Shown here piece after piece: positions 6,996-13,063 of a stretch of DNA of 13,063 nucleotides; the stretch's first letter is position 1; each line of letters begins with the position of its first letter. The position numbers and the translations under genes are program-made. The notes under the pieces are model-generated. The model ran no database searches, was not told where the DNA came from, and saw only the letters and a program-made list of their open reading frames with translations. This DNA comes from an uncultured Planctomycetaceae bacterium (GTDB taxonomy: Bacteria; Planctomycetota; Planctomycetia; Pirellulales; Pirellulaceae). Where the stretch lies: assembly GCA_903921945.1 (NCBI GenBank), contig CAIXSC010000909.1:1-13063 (forward strand), given 5' to 3'.

Positions 6996-8024
6996 TCAAG
7001 GTCCACTCTGTGGTCGACCGAAGATCATCCGGCCGGCGCTCGTCTGCAGCACGCTCGTCACGGCAATGCGGATCGTTTTGCCCAGGTGGTCCCGGCCGCC
7101 TTCGATCACGACCATCGTGCCGTCGTCCAAATAGCCAACGCCCTGGCCCGGTCCTTCGCCCGGCTTCACCACCCGCACCTCGAAACTCTCGCCCGGCAGG
7201 AAAATCGGCTTCAGCGAATTGGCGATGTCATTCAGGTTGATGACCGGCACATTGTGGATGTGGGCGACCTTATTCAACGCGTAGTCGCCCGTCACAATCT
7301 TTCCGCCCAGGTTTTTGGCGAGCAGCACCAGTTTCATGTCCACCGGTTGGCCGGCTAACTCGGGCGGTTCGTGATCCTCGATCACGAAATCCACCGTCTC
7401 GCTCTCACGCAGCTTGTTGAGAATGTCCAAGCCGCGACGGCCTCGAGCCCGCCGCATCTTGTCGCTGCTGTCGGAAATCGCCTGCAGCTCGTTCAAGATG
7501 AATCGCGGCATCACCAGCCGCGAATCGAGAATGTTCGTGCTCGCCAAATCCGCGATCCGCCCGTCGATGATGACGCTCGTGTCCAGCACAAACGGCTTCA
7601 GCCCCTTCACTTCCTTGGCGAATTCGACGTACGGAATCACGAAGCGGAAATCGTCGCGGGTCTGCACCAACAAACTGATGCAGATGTAGCAGAGGAACAC
7701 GCCCATGATCAACTGAATGATCGGGAACCGCTCGTTCGGCGTCAAATCCTGATGCATCATCAACGGCTGCAACACGCCGCTCAGCGTGTAGGTCAGGAAG
7801 AGCCCGATCAGAATGCCGAAGTAGACCGAGGTGATGATATCGAGCCGCTTGCGCGGAATCAGCACATCGCCCGCGATCACGCCCGACGCCGCCAACATCA
7901 CGGAGACGAAAAACAGCCAGAGGTTCGCTCCGAACGCCTTTTCGAATGACGGAGAATTAACAATTGACACCGCGACCCCGGCTGTCACCACCAGGAAGAC
8001 GCCTCGTAGCAACCAGATACCCAT
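6996..8024 (-). CDS. YacL-like integral membrane PIN/TRAM domain protein
   Basis: Membrane-anchored putative ribonuclease of 342 residues. The N-terminal third holds about four hydrophobic helices (near 4-21, 34-52, 64-84 and 101-120). A PIN domain follows, starting at FVLDTSVIIDGRIADL (Asp148, Asp154), with further acidic residues at Glu179, Asp200, Asp229 and Asp247 in TGDYALNKV, consistent with a metal-dependent nuclease site. A TRAM-type RNA-binding segment occupies about 275-335. This order of membrane helices, PIN and TRAM matches the Bacillus YacL family, whose physiological role is poorly defined. The ATG at 8024 has a GAGG-like site about 7 nt upstream. The pterin dehydratase gene follows 9 bp downstream. 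A pair of GATAG/CTATC dyads lies 80-116 bp upstream. No antitoxin partner is present, and the membrane-TRAM form argues against a VapC-type toxin. Confidence 0.9.
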   Translation of the reverse strand: MGIWLLRGVFLVVTAGVAVSIVNSPSFEKAFGANLWLFFVSVMLAASGVIAGDVLIPRKRLDIITSVYFGILIGLFLTYTLSGVLQPLMMHQDLTPNERFPIIQLIMGVFLCYICISLLVQTRDDFRFVIPYVEFAKEVKGLKPFVLDTSVIIDGRIADLASTNILDSRLVMPRFILNELQAISDSSDKMRRARGRRGLDILNKLRESETVDFVIEDHEPPELAGQPVDMKLVLLAKNLGGKIVTGDYALNKVAHIHNVPVINLNDIANSLKPIFLPGESFEVRVVKPGEGPGQGVGYLDDGTMVVIEGGRDHLGKTIRIAVTSVLQTSAGRMIFGRPQSGP

Positions 8025-8103
8025 CGCAAACCTCGCCTCGAATCAGCCAGCCGGCACCCGCGCCACGTCGGCGACTTCACCAACTCAGCCCGAACCTTAA
8101 ACC

Positions 8104-8139
8104 GATAGTCTATCCTCCGCGCTATCCCCTGGGCGATAG
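8104..8139. promoter_or_regulatory. Possible operator: two GATAG/CTATC dyads
   Basis: Four copies of the pentamer GATAG or its complement CTATC lie within 36 bp: 8104-8108 and 8110-8114 (inverted around one base), then 8122-8126 and 8135-8139 (inverted around 8 bases). The dyad centres are about 21 bp apart, roughly two helical turns. They sit 80-116 bp upstream of the PIN/TRAM start, a plausible position for a regulator. This is pattern only; no known operator is recognised. Confidence 0.3.
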
Positions 8140-8255
8140 CCAGCCAATACCGCACAGCCCGTAAGAGTGGTCTGCCGCCGGGCTCCAACCCCGCCAACTC
8201 GCACGATCCGGCAAGTCTCGCGCACCGTCCGCTTGCGAACTGAGTCGGCTCGCGC

Positions 8256-8300
8256 TCAATCCGTTCGCTCTCAATCCGCTCGCTCTCAATCCGCTCGCTC
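8256..8300. repeat. 15-bp tandem repeat, three copies, across the decarboxylase stop
   Basis: Three units at 8256-8270, 8271-8285 and 8286-8300; the last two are identical and the first differs by one base. Read on the minus strand in the decarboxylase frame each unit encodes Glu-Arg-(Ala/Thr)-Asp followed by TGA, so the protein's C-terminal ERAD and its stop codon are repeated twice more in frame. The unit is exactly five codons. Confidence 0.93.
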
Positions 8301-9959
8301 TTCGATCCGCAAACGGTCCCGAACGCTGCGGACGTGCTGAACCAGTTCCTCGACGGTCTTGCCGTCGAGAAACGGGGACAGCAGGTAAGTCTTCAACGCC
8401 GCGAGCGGCTGACCGGCGGCTCCCAGGCAAGCGGACTCGGTCCAGCCAACTCCGGCGGGCCCGCCCGCGTGGGCGGCTGCCTGGGTCGCCTCGTGAATCC
8501 GGCGGTTGTAGGCGTTCCATGCCAGCGACCGCGCCGCGAACGACGGATCGCGCAGCTCGCGGCTCCAAGCTTCAGCGGCGTCGCAATCCGGCGGGTAGGC
8601 CCGATAGAGCGTGACGGGGCCGTCGGTCGACGCGTTCACGACCCGCAGCCAGGGCCATTGGCCAAGCCGTTCCCGCAACTGCTGCGTGCGGGCGATCGCC
8701 GCACCTAGCAACACTCGCAAGCCGTCCCGCCCCAGCATCCGCAAGCTGGCGAACGCCGCCAACACGCCGCTGGCCGACCGCGTGGTCTCCAGCGAGTACA
8801 AGCCTGGATGATGCCGCCCCGAATGGAACAGATACGGCATCGAATCCCGGCGCCGAGCCAATCGTTCCAGATCGGCGCCGCGACGGACCAGGAACAGCGA
8901 TGACACGTACGGCGCAAAGCCCGTCTTGTGAAAATCGACACCCAGCGAATCGGCCACCCGCAAGCCGGCGACTCGGTCGGCCACTCGCTTCAACGCCTGG
9001 CTCGTCGCGCCATCGAATTCCAACAAGTTGGCCTCGAAGTCGTAGTCGCGAAACACATTCCATGCCCAGCCAATGACCGCGTCGGCGTGGACGTGCGGAA
9101 CGTAGTCCAGACGGTAATCGGCCACGATCCGATCCCGAGCCACCACCAGCGACGCGACATCGTCGACCCCGAAAGCGTCGGTTGTGCCGACCGTCGCGAC
9201 CATCGCCGCGATCCGATAGCCGGCCTCGATCGCTCGACACGCACACGCCGCGAACGACTCGCTTCGCGCCGCGAAGTCGTCTTCCGCCGGCACTCGCCAT
9301 ACCCGATCCTCGCCGATGCCCAGCCACCCCGCCGCCGTCAAGCAGGTGTGATGCGCCCGCTCGGAAGCCAGCACAACCACGGGCCGATCGATCCCCGTTC
9401 GCATTGCGCCCGGTATCGCCGTCTCCAACCCCAGTTTGACGCCGTACAGCACGGTGCCGGTGCCGCCAAACGTGAACAGTCCGCCCGCCACCGCCGGCTC
9501 GTAGCCCGCCAGCCGTGCCGCCAGCGCCACCACACGCCGCTCCGCCCGCGAACAGCCCGCCCCGCGCCCATCGCTGGTCAGATTCGGATTGAACAGCGCC
9601 GGCAACAGCGAGCCGATGATTCCGGCGGTCGACGGCTGCGCATTGACATTCACTTGATTCCGGGGATGCGTTTCCAGCGGCAACCCCTCAAGGCACTCGC
9701 ACAGTTCCCGCACAACCGCCGCCAGCCCTTCCGCAGGCACGGGCCAGTCCATCGAAACCAACTTATTCGCCTCCGCCTCCGCCTCCAACTCCGCGACGCT
9801 CGACAGCAGGAGCCGAGGCGCGGCGGTCTTCAACCGCAGCGATTGTCGGACCGCGGTGGCGATCTGCTCGGCCAGCGCCTCGTCGGCTGCCGGATCGATA
9901 CCTGGAACGGGAAAACCGCCCCGCAATCGTTCGAGCTCGGCTTCAAAACGACGCGTCAT
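8286..9959 (-). CDS. Group II PLP-dependent amino acid decarboxylase family protein
   Basis: Predicted pyridoxal-phosphate enzyme of about 557 residues related to the glutamate/aromatic amino acid decarboxylase fold (PF00282). The PLP lysine is Lys345 in GVDFHKTGFAPY. HADA (about 291-294) supplies the Asp that contacts the pyridine nitrogen, and FTFGGTGTVL (about 162-171) is the phosphate-binding loop. NVNAQPSTAGIIGSLL near the N-terminus corresponds to the substrate-side NPxF-like region of the family. The substrate is not predictable; cytoplasmic. The start at 9959 is chosen because its ATGA overlaps the thiolase stop TGA, a typical translational coupling; an in-frame codon at 10007 would overlap the thiolase by about 50 bp. 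The C-terminus ends in ERAD, encoded inside a 15-bp tandem repeat. Confidence 0.88.
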   Translation of the reverse strand: MTRRFEAELERLRGGFPVPGIDPAADEALAEQIATAVRQSLRLKTAAPRLLLSSVAELEAEAEANKLVSMDWPVPAEGLAAVVRELCECLEGLPLETHPRNQVNVNAQPSTAGIIGSLLPALFNPNLTSDGRGAGCSRAERRVVALAARLAGYEPAVAGGLFTFGGTGTVLYGVKLGLETAIPGAMRTGIDRPVVVLASERAHHTCLTAAGWLGIGEDRVWRVPAEDDFAARSESFAACACRAIEAGYRIAAMVATVGTTDAFGVDDVASLVVARDRIVADYRLDYVPHVHADAVIGWAWNVFRDYDFEANLLEFDGATSQALKRVADRVAGLRVADSLGVDFHKTGFAPYVSSLFLVRRGADLERLARRRDSMPYLFHSGRHHPGLYSLETTRSASGVLAAFASLRMLGRDGLRVLLGAAIARTQQLRERLGQWPWLRVVNASTDGPVTLYRAYPPDCDAAEAWSRELRDPSFAARSLAWNAYNRRIHEATQAAAHAGGPAGVGWTESACLGAAGQPLAALKTYLLSPFLDGKTVEELVQHVRSVRDRLRIEERAD

Positions 9960-11119
9960 GCGTCGTGTTCCAAGACCATCGCCATCCCCTGGCCAAACCC
10001 GACGCATAAGGTCGCCAGCCCCAGTCGCGCGCCGCGGTCCCGCATGGCGTGGGCCAACGTGGCGACGATACGCGCGCCGCTAGCGCCTAGCGGATGCCCG
10101 AGCGCGATCGCGCCCCCGCGCGTGTTGACCCGCTGCGTGTCGAGTCCCCATTCGTCGAGGCAGGCGAGCGTCTGCGCCGCGAACGCCTCGTTGATTTCCA
10201 CAAGCTCGATCTCCGCCAGCGAAACGCCGGCTCGATCGAGCGCCAACCGCGTGGCGGGAACTGGCCCCAGCCCCATGAGACTCGGCTCAATCCCCGCGAC
10301 CGCCGTCGCGCGAACGCGAGCCAGCGGTTTCAAGCCCAGCGCGCGAGCCGCCGGTTCGGCCATCACCAGCAGCGCGGCCGCGCCGTCGCTCAGCGGCGAG
10401 CTATTGCCCGCCGTGACCGTGCCTTCTTCCGGCAGAAACGCTGGCGGCAAGGCGGCCAACGCGGCCAGATTGGCGTCCGCGCGAACCGCGCTGTCGCGTG
10501 TGACGAGCGTCCATCGGCCTCGTTCGTCCCGTCCCGGCAACGGAACGATCTCCGAATGAAACAGGCCCGCGGCCTGGGCGGCCGCCGCGCGGCGATGGCT
10601 CTCCAGCGCATAGGCATCTTGCCGACCGCGGGAGATCCCCCGGGATATCGCCAGGTACTCCGCCGCCAACCCCATTCTCAGAGCGGCCTTGGAAACGTGG
10701 CAGCCGAGCCGCGGATGCAGCTCGATCCCGTGCCCCATCGGCAAATGGTGCATGTGCTCCAGACCGCCCGCGATCACCGCCTGGGCGTTGTCCGTCTCGA
10801 TCGCCAGCACCGCTTGCCGCACCGCTTCCAGCCCGCTTCCGCACAGCCGATTGACCGTCGCGCCAGGCACGCTGGCCGGCAGTCCCGCCAGCAACGCCAC
10901 CAGCCGCGCGACATTCGCCCCTTGCTCGAGCGTCTGGTTCGCGCAACCAAGAATCACATCGTCCACGCGGGCAGGGGCCAGCGACTGGCGCTGGAGCAGC
11001 GCGGACACGCAGGCGGCCGCCAAGTCATCGGCCCGGGTTTCGCGAAACACACCCCGCTCGGCCTGCGAACGCCCGATCGGAGTCCGCACCGCGTCCACGA
11101 TCACCGCCGCCGTTCGCAT
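9956..11119 (-). CDS. Thiolase family protein, acetyl-CoA C-acyltransferase (FadA-like)
   Basis: Predicted degradative thiolase of 387 residues, the normal length, cleaving 3-ketoacyl-CoA to acetyl-CoA plus a shortened acyl-CoA, or running the condensation in reverse. The nucleophile is Cys93 in VNRLCGSGLEAV. The second catalytic set is complete: NEAF (310-313), His342 in GGAIALGHPLGASGAR, and Cys372 in LCVGFGQGMAMV. VRTPIG near the N-terminus is also typical. It is cytoplasmic. No other beta-oxidation gene is in the window. The ATG at 11119 shares its A with the TAA stop of the DUF1501 gene (TAATG), and its own TGA overlaps the decarboxylase ATG by 4 bp, so expression is likely coupled to both. 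No strong ribosome site precedes it, consistent with coupling. Confidence 0.94.
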   Translation of the reverse strand: MRTAAVIVDAVRTPIGRSQAERGVFRETRADDLAAACVSALLQRQSLAPARVDDVILGCANQTLEQGANVARLVALLAGLPASVPGATVNRLCGSGLEAVRQAVLAIETDNAQAVIAGGLEHMHHLPMGHGIELHPRLGCHVSKAALRMGLAAEYLAISRGISRGRQDAYALESHRRAAAAQAAGLFHSEIVPLPGRDERGRWTLVTRDSAVRADANLAALAALPPAFLPEEGTVTAGNSSPLSDGAAALLVMAEPAARALGLKPLARVRATAVAGIEPSLMGLGPVPATRLALDRAGVSLAEIELVEINEAFAAQTLACLDEWGLDTQRVNTRGGAIALGHPLGASGARIVATLAHAMRDRGARLGLATLCVGFGQGMAMVLEHDA

Positions 11120-12573
11120 TACGCCAGGATCCCGTCGATCACGTTCCCAAAGACGTCGGTCAACCGATAATCGCGGCCGCCATGGCGGTAGGTGAACCGC
11201 TCGTGGTCGATTCCCATCAGATGCAGGATCGTCGCGTGCAGATCATGGACATGCACGCGGCCCTCGGTCGAAAACGCGCCGAACTCGTCGGTCGTCCCGA
11301 ACGTGTGGCCCGCCCGGACGCCGCCACCGGCCAGCCACATCGAGAAGGCGGCCGTGTTGTGGTCGCGGCCGTTTGTCCCTTCGGTGTTCGGTGTCCGGCC
11401 GAACTCGCCGCCCCAAATCACCAGCGTGTCTTCCAGCATGCCGCGTTGTTTCAGGTCGGCCAGCAGGCCCGCGATCGGCCGGTCGACCTCGAAGGCGTTC
11501 TTCGTGTGGCCATCCTTCAGATTGCTATGTTGGTCCCAGTTCACATGGTTGACCACCACACAGCGCGCCCCGCGTTCCGCCAACCGCCGCGCCAACAGAC
11601 ACTTCTCCCCGTAGCCGCGCGTCTTGGCGTCGTCGAGCCCATACAGCCGGTGCGTCGCGGCGGACTCGGGCTGCCAATCGAACGCGTCGCTGGCTTCCGT
11701 TTGCATGCGGAACGCGAGTTCGAACGCTTCGATCCGCGCGTTCAACCCGGCCGTGTCTTCCCGCCCCGCCAAGTGTCGCGAATTGAGCCGTTGCATGAAA
11801 TCCAACTGGGCCCGTTGGCTCGCGGCCGCGGCGGCCGGCTTCAAATTGGGGATCGGCTCCTTGAGATTCGTGAGCCGCGTCCCTTGGAACTCGGCGGGCA
11901 GAAACGCCGAGCTAAAGACCTTGGTCGCGTCGACGTTTCCCATCACCTCGCCCAACACGACGAAGCCGGGCAGGTTGCGGTTCTCCGTTCCCAGCCCATA
12001 GGTCAGCCACGAACCAAAACACGGCCGCAGGAACAGCCCGCTGCCCGTCATCATCTCCAACGTGCCCTGCGCATGAAAAAAACTGTCGCATGTCAACGAC
12101 CGGATCAAGCAGAGATCGTCCGCATGACGGGCCACATGCGGAAACAACTCGCTGACATCCAAGCCGCACTCGCCATGCTTCGCAAACTTCCATGGCGACG
12201 GAAAGGCGTTGCCCAACGGCCGCGGCTTGCCCAACAGCTTGTTCGTGTTCTGCTCCAGCACAGGCAGCCGCTTGCCCTCCCACTTCGCCAACTCGGGCTT
12301 CGGATCGAACGTGTCGATCTGCGACGGACCGCCGTTCATAAAGAGGAAAATCACCCGCTTCGCCCGCGGCGCGTGATGCGGCAACCCCTCCCGATCGCTC
12401 GCCACGCCACCCGTGCGGTTCGCCAACGCCTGCTCATGCAGCACCGAAGCCAACCCCACCGCGCCAAAACCGCCCGCCAACTGGCCAAGCATCCGACGAC
12501 GATCCAACACCCGCGGGACCGCGCTCACACCCAGCGCGGACCGCGAAACGGAAAACGAGCGTTCAGCGGCCAT
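11119..12573 (-). CDS. DUF1501 domain-containing protein, Tat-exported
   Basis: Planctomycete-type DUF1501 protein of 484 residues, related to the alkaline phosphatase/sulfatase superfamily but of unproven function. A twin-arginine leader is visible: DRRRMLGQLAGGF (24-36) followed by a hydrophobic stretch to about 50, implying folded export. The mature part has MNGGPSQIDTFDPKP (79-93), typical of the family start, then WGGEFGRTPNTEG (about 387-399) and GRDHN (402-406), which carry likely metal ligands, and VHDLHATILHLMGID near 442-456. The ATG at 12573 has GGAG 9 nt upstream. The DUF1553 gene ends 108 bp upstream on the same strand, the usual family pairing. Unusually, the next gene downstream is a cytoplasmic thiolase starting on the DUF1501 stop codon. 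Confidence 0.93.
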   Translation of the reverse strand: MAAERSFSVSRSALGVSAVPRVLDRRRMLGQLAGGFGAVGLASVLHEQALANRTGGVASDREGLPHHAPRAKRVIFLFMNGGPSQIDTFDPKPELAKWEGKRLPVLEQNTNKLLGKPRPLGNAFPSPWKFAKHGECGLDVSELFPHVARHADDLCLIRSLTCDSFFHAQGTLEMMTGSGLFLRPCFGSWLTYGLGTENRNLPGFVVLGEVMGNVDATKVFSSAFLPAEFQGTRLTNLKEPIPNLKPAAAAASQRAQLDFMQRLNSRHLAGREDTAGLNARIEAFELAFRMQTEASDAFDWQPESAATHRLYGLDDAKTRGYGEKCLLARRLAERGARCVVVNHVNWDQHSNLKDGHTKNAFEVDRPIAGLLADLKQRGMLEDTLVIWGGEFGRTPNTEGTNGRDHNTAAFSMWLAGGGVRAGHTFGTTDEFGAFSTEGRVHVHDLHATILHLMGIDHERFTYRHGGRDYRLTDVFGNVIDGILA

Positions 12574-12652
12574 TCGCGGAATCTCCGGCAGTAAGGTTCA
12601 ACCGCCTCCACCAGACTGACCACCCTTGCATCGCGTCTGTCGGCCAGATGGT

Positions 12653-12680
12653 GTTGGTGGGCTGTTGTTGGTGGGCTGTT
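12653..12680. repeat. 14-bp tandem duplication after the DUF1553 stop
   Basis: GTTGGTGGGCTGTT occurs twice head to tail at 12653-12666 and 12667-12680. The copies are identical and end 1 bp from the DUF1553 stop codon (12682-12684). The 108-bp gap between DUF1553 and DUF1501 holds no other clear element. Confidence 0.9.
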
Positions 12681-12681
12681 G

Positions 12682-13063
12682 TCAGTCCAGGTAGCAAAAC
12701 TCATTCGAGGCGAGCACGGCGTGGATCAGCGATTCCCACGGTTGTTCGGCGAGGAACCCGGTCGCGGCTTCAGCTTCGTCCGCGGTGACGGGCCGCCCGA
12801 GCGCCACGAGCCACAGCCGTTCGAGCCGGCTCGCGTCGTCCGCAAGCGTCCGGTCGTCGCGCAGCTGCTTCGCGAGCCGCTTGGCGGCATCGATCACCAA
12901 CGGGTTGTTCATCAGAAACAAGGCTTGCGGCGCGGTGGTCGACTCGGCGCGAACGGCCACGATCGCCTGGGGATCCGGCCCGTCGAATAGCGCCGCCGTG
13001 ACGTCCGTCTTGCGGCGATCCAGCGGTTCGAAAATCGTGCGCCGCGGGGGAGCCGCCGTCGCG
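12682..13063 (-). CDS. DUF1553 domain protein (PSD1/PSCyt type), C-terminal part
   Basis: Partial gene: the minus-strand frame is open to the window edge, giving about 127 C-terminal residues. The visible part matches the end of planctomycete DUF1553 proteins: RRTIFEPLDRRKTDVTAALF, then FDGPDPQA, then the highly typical ESTTAPQALFLMNNP block, followed by an Arg/Leu-rich helical region (RLERLWLVALGRP) and a short C-terminal helix ending CYLD. Complete members usually have an N-terminal cytochrome c-like PSCyt1 and DUF1549 portion; that would lie outside this window. The function is unknown, though proximity to DUF1501 is the standard arrangement. A GTG at 12960 is internal and not a true start. 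Confidence 0.88.
   Translation of the reverse strand, partial: ATAAPPRRTIFEPLDRRKTDVTAALFDGPDPQAIVAVRAESTTAPQALFLMNNPLVIDAAKRLAKQLRDDRTLADDASRLERLWLVALGRPVTADEAEAATGFLAEQPWESLIHAVLASNEFCYLD

Noticed and set aside
6996..8024. VapC-type toxin-antitoxin reading of the PIN-domain gene
   Set aside because: The protein has about four membrane helices and a TRAM domain, is about 340 residues, and has no small antitoxin gene beside it.
8928..10559. Long plus-strand open frame (about 543 codons) opposite the decarboxylase and thiolase
   Set aside because: It spans the antisense of two unmistakable enzymes and has low-complexity Arg-rich translation; no independent coding signal.
11182..12594. Long plus-strand open frame (about 470 codons) opposite the DUF1501 gene
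   Set aside because: It is the antisense shadow of a clear DUF1501 protein. Its translation is rich in Arg, His, Gln and Pro, matches no family, and reflects high GC.

Overview
The window looks like a piece of a high-GC Planctomycetota chromosome, probably a Pirellulales-type lineage. The main evidence is a DUF1553-type C-terminus followed by a Tat-exported DUF1501 protein, a pairing that is highly amplified in planctomycetes. A non-Tat Gfo/Idh/MocA oxidoreductase and a CE15-type polysaccharide esterase fit the same picture. This taxonomic call is inference from gene content. Nine of the ten genes lie on the minus strand; only the hypothetical gene at 2595-3416 is on the plus strand.

Layout from right to left, the direction of transcription for most genes: a DUF1553 protein cut off by the window edge (12682 to the end); DUF1501 (11119-12573); a FadA-like thiolase (9956-11119) sharing one base with the DUF1501 stop; a group II PLP-dependent decarboxylase (8286-9959) overlapping the thiolase by 4 bp; then a separate pair made of a YacL-like membrane PIN/TRAM protein (6996-8024) and pterin-4a-carbinolamine dehydratase (6567-6986), 9 bp apart. 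Next come an exported CE15 glucuronoyl-esterase-like hydrolase (4915-6396), a Gfo/Idh/MocA oxidoreductase (3516-4619), the convergent plus-strand hypothetical gene (2595-3416), an MFS_3/EntS-type exporter (879-2192) and an exported glutathione peroxidase (95-664) with an intrinsic terminator at the very start of the window.

Most genes are recognisable housekeeping or degradative functions. I did not find a self-evident new defence, mobile or RNA-guided system. The most unusual features are: (1) the tightly coupled DUF1501-thiolase-decarboxylase cluster, which joins an exported planctomycete protein to two cytoplasmic metabolic enzymes; (2) short tandem repeats with different unit lengths (9, 15 and 14 bp) at or just after the stop codons of three minus-strand genes, one of which duplicates an in-frame ERAD-stop module; (3) a composite repeat stretch at 4680-4907; (4) a CE15 esterase whose canonical catalytic Glu position is Gln, with an alternative acid retained; and (5) nested inverted repeats in the only divergent promoter region, plus a GATAG/CTATC double dyad upstream of the PIN/TRAM gene.

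No tRNA, rRNA, CRISPR array, insertion sequence or integrase was seen.
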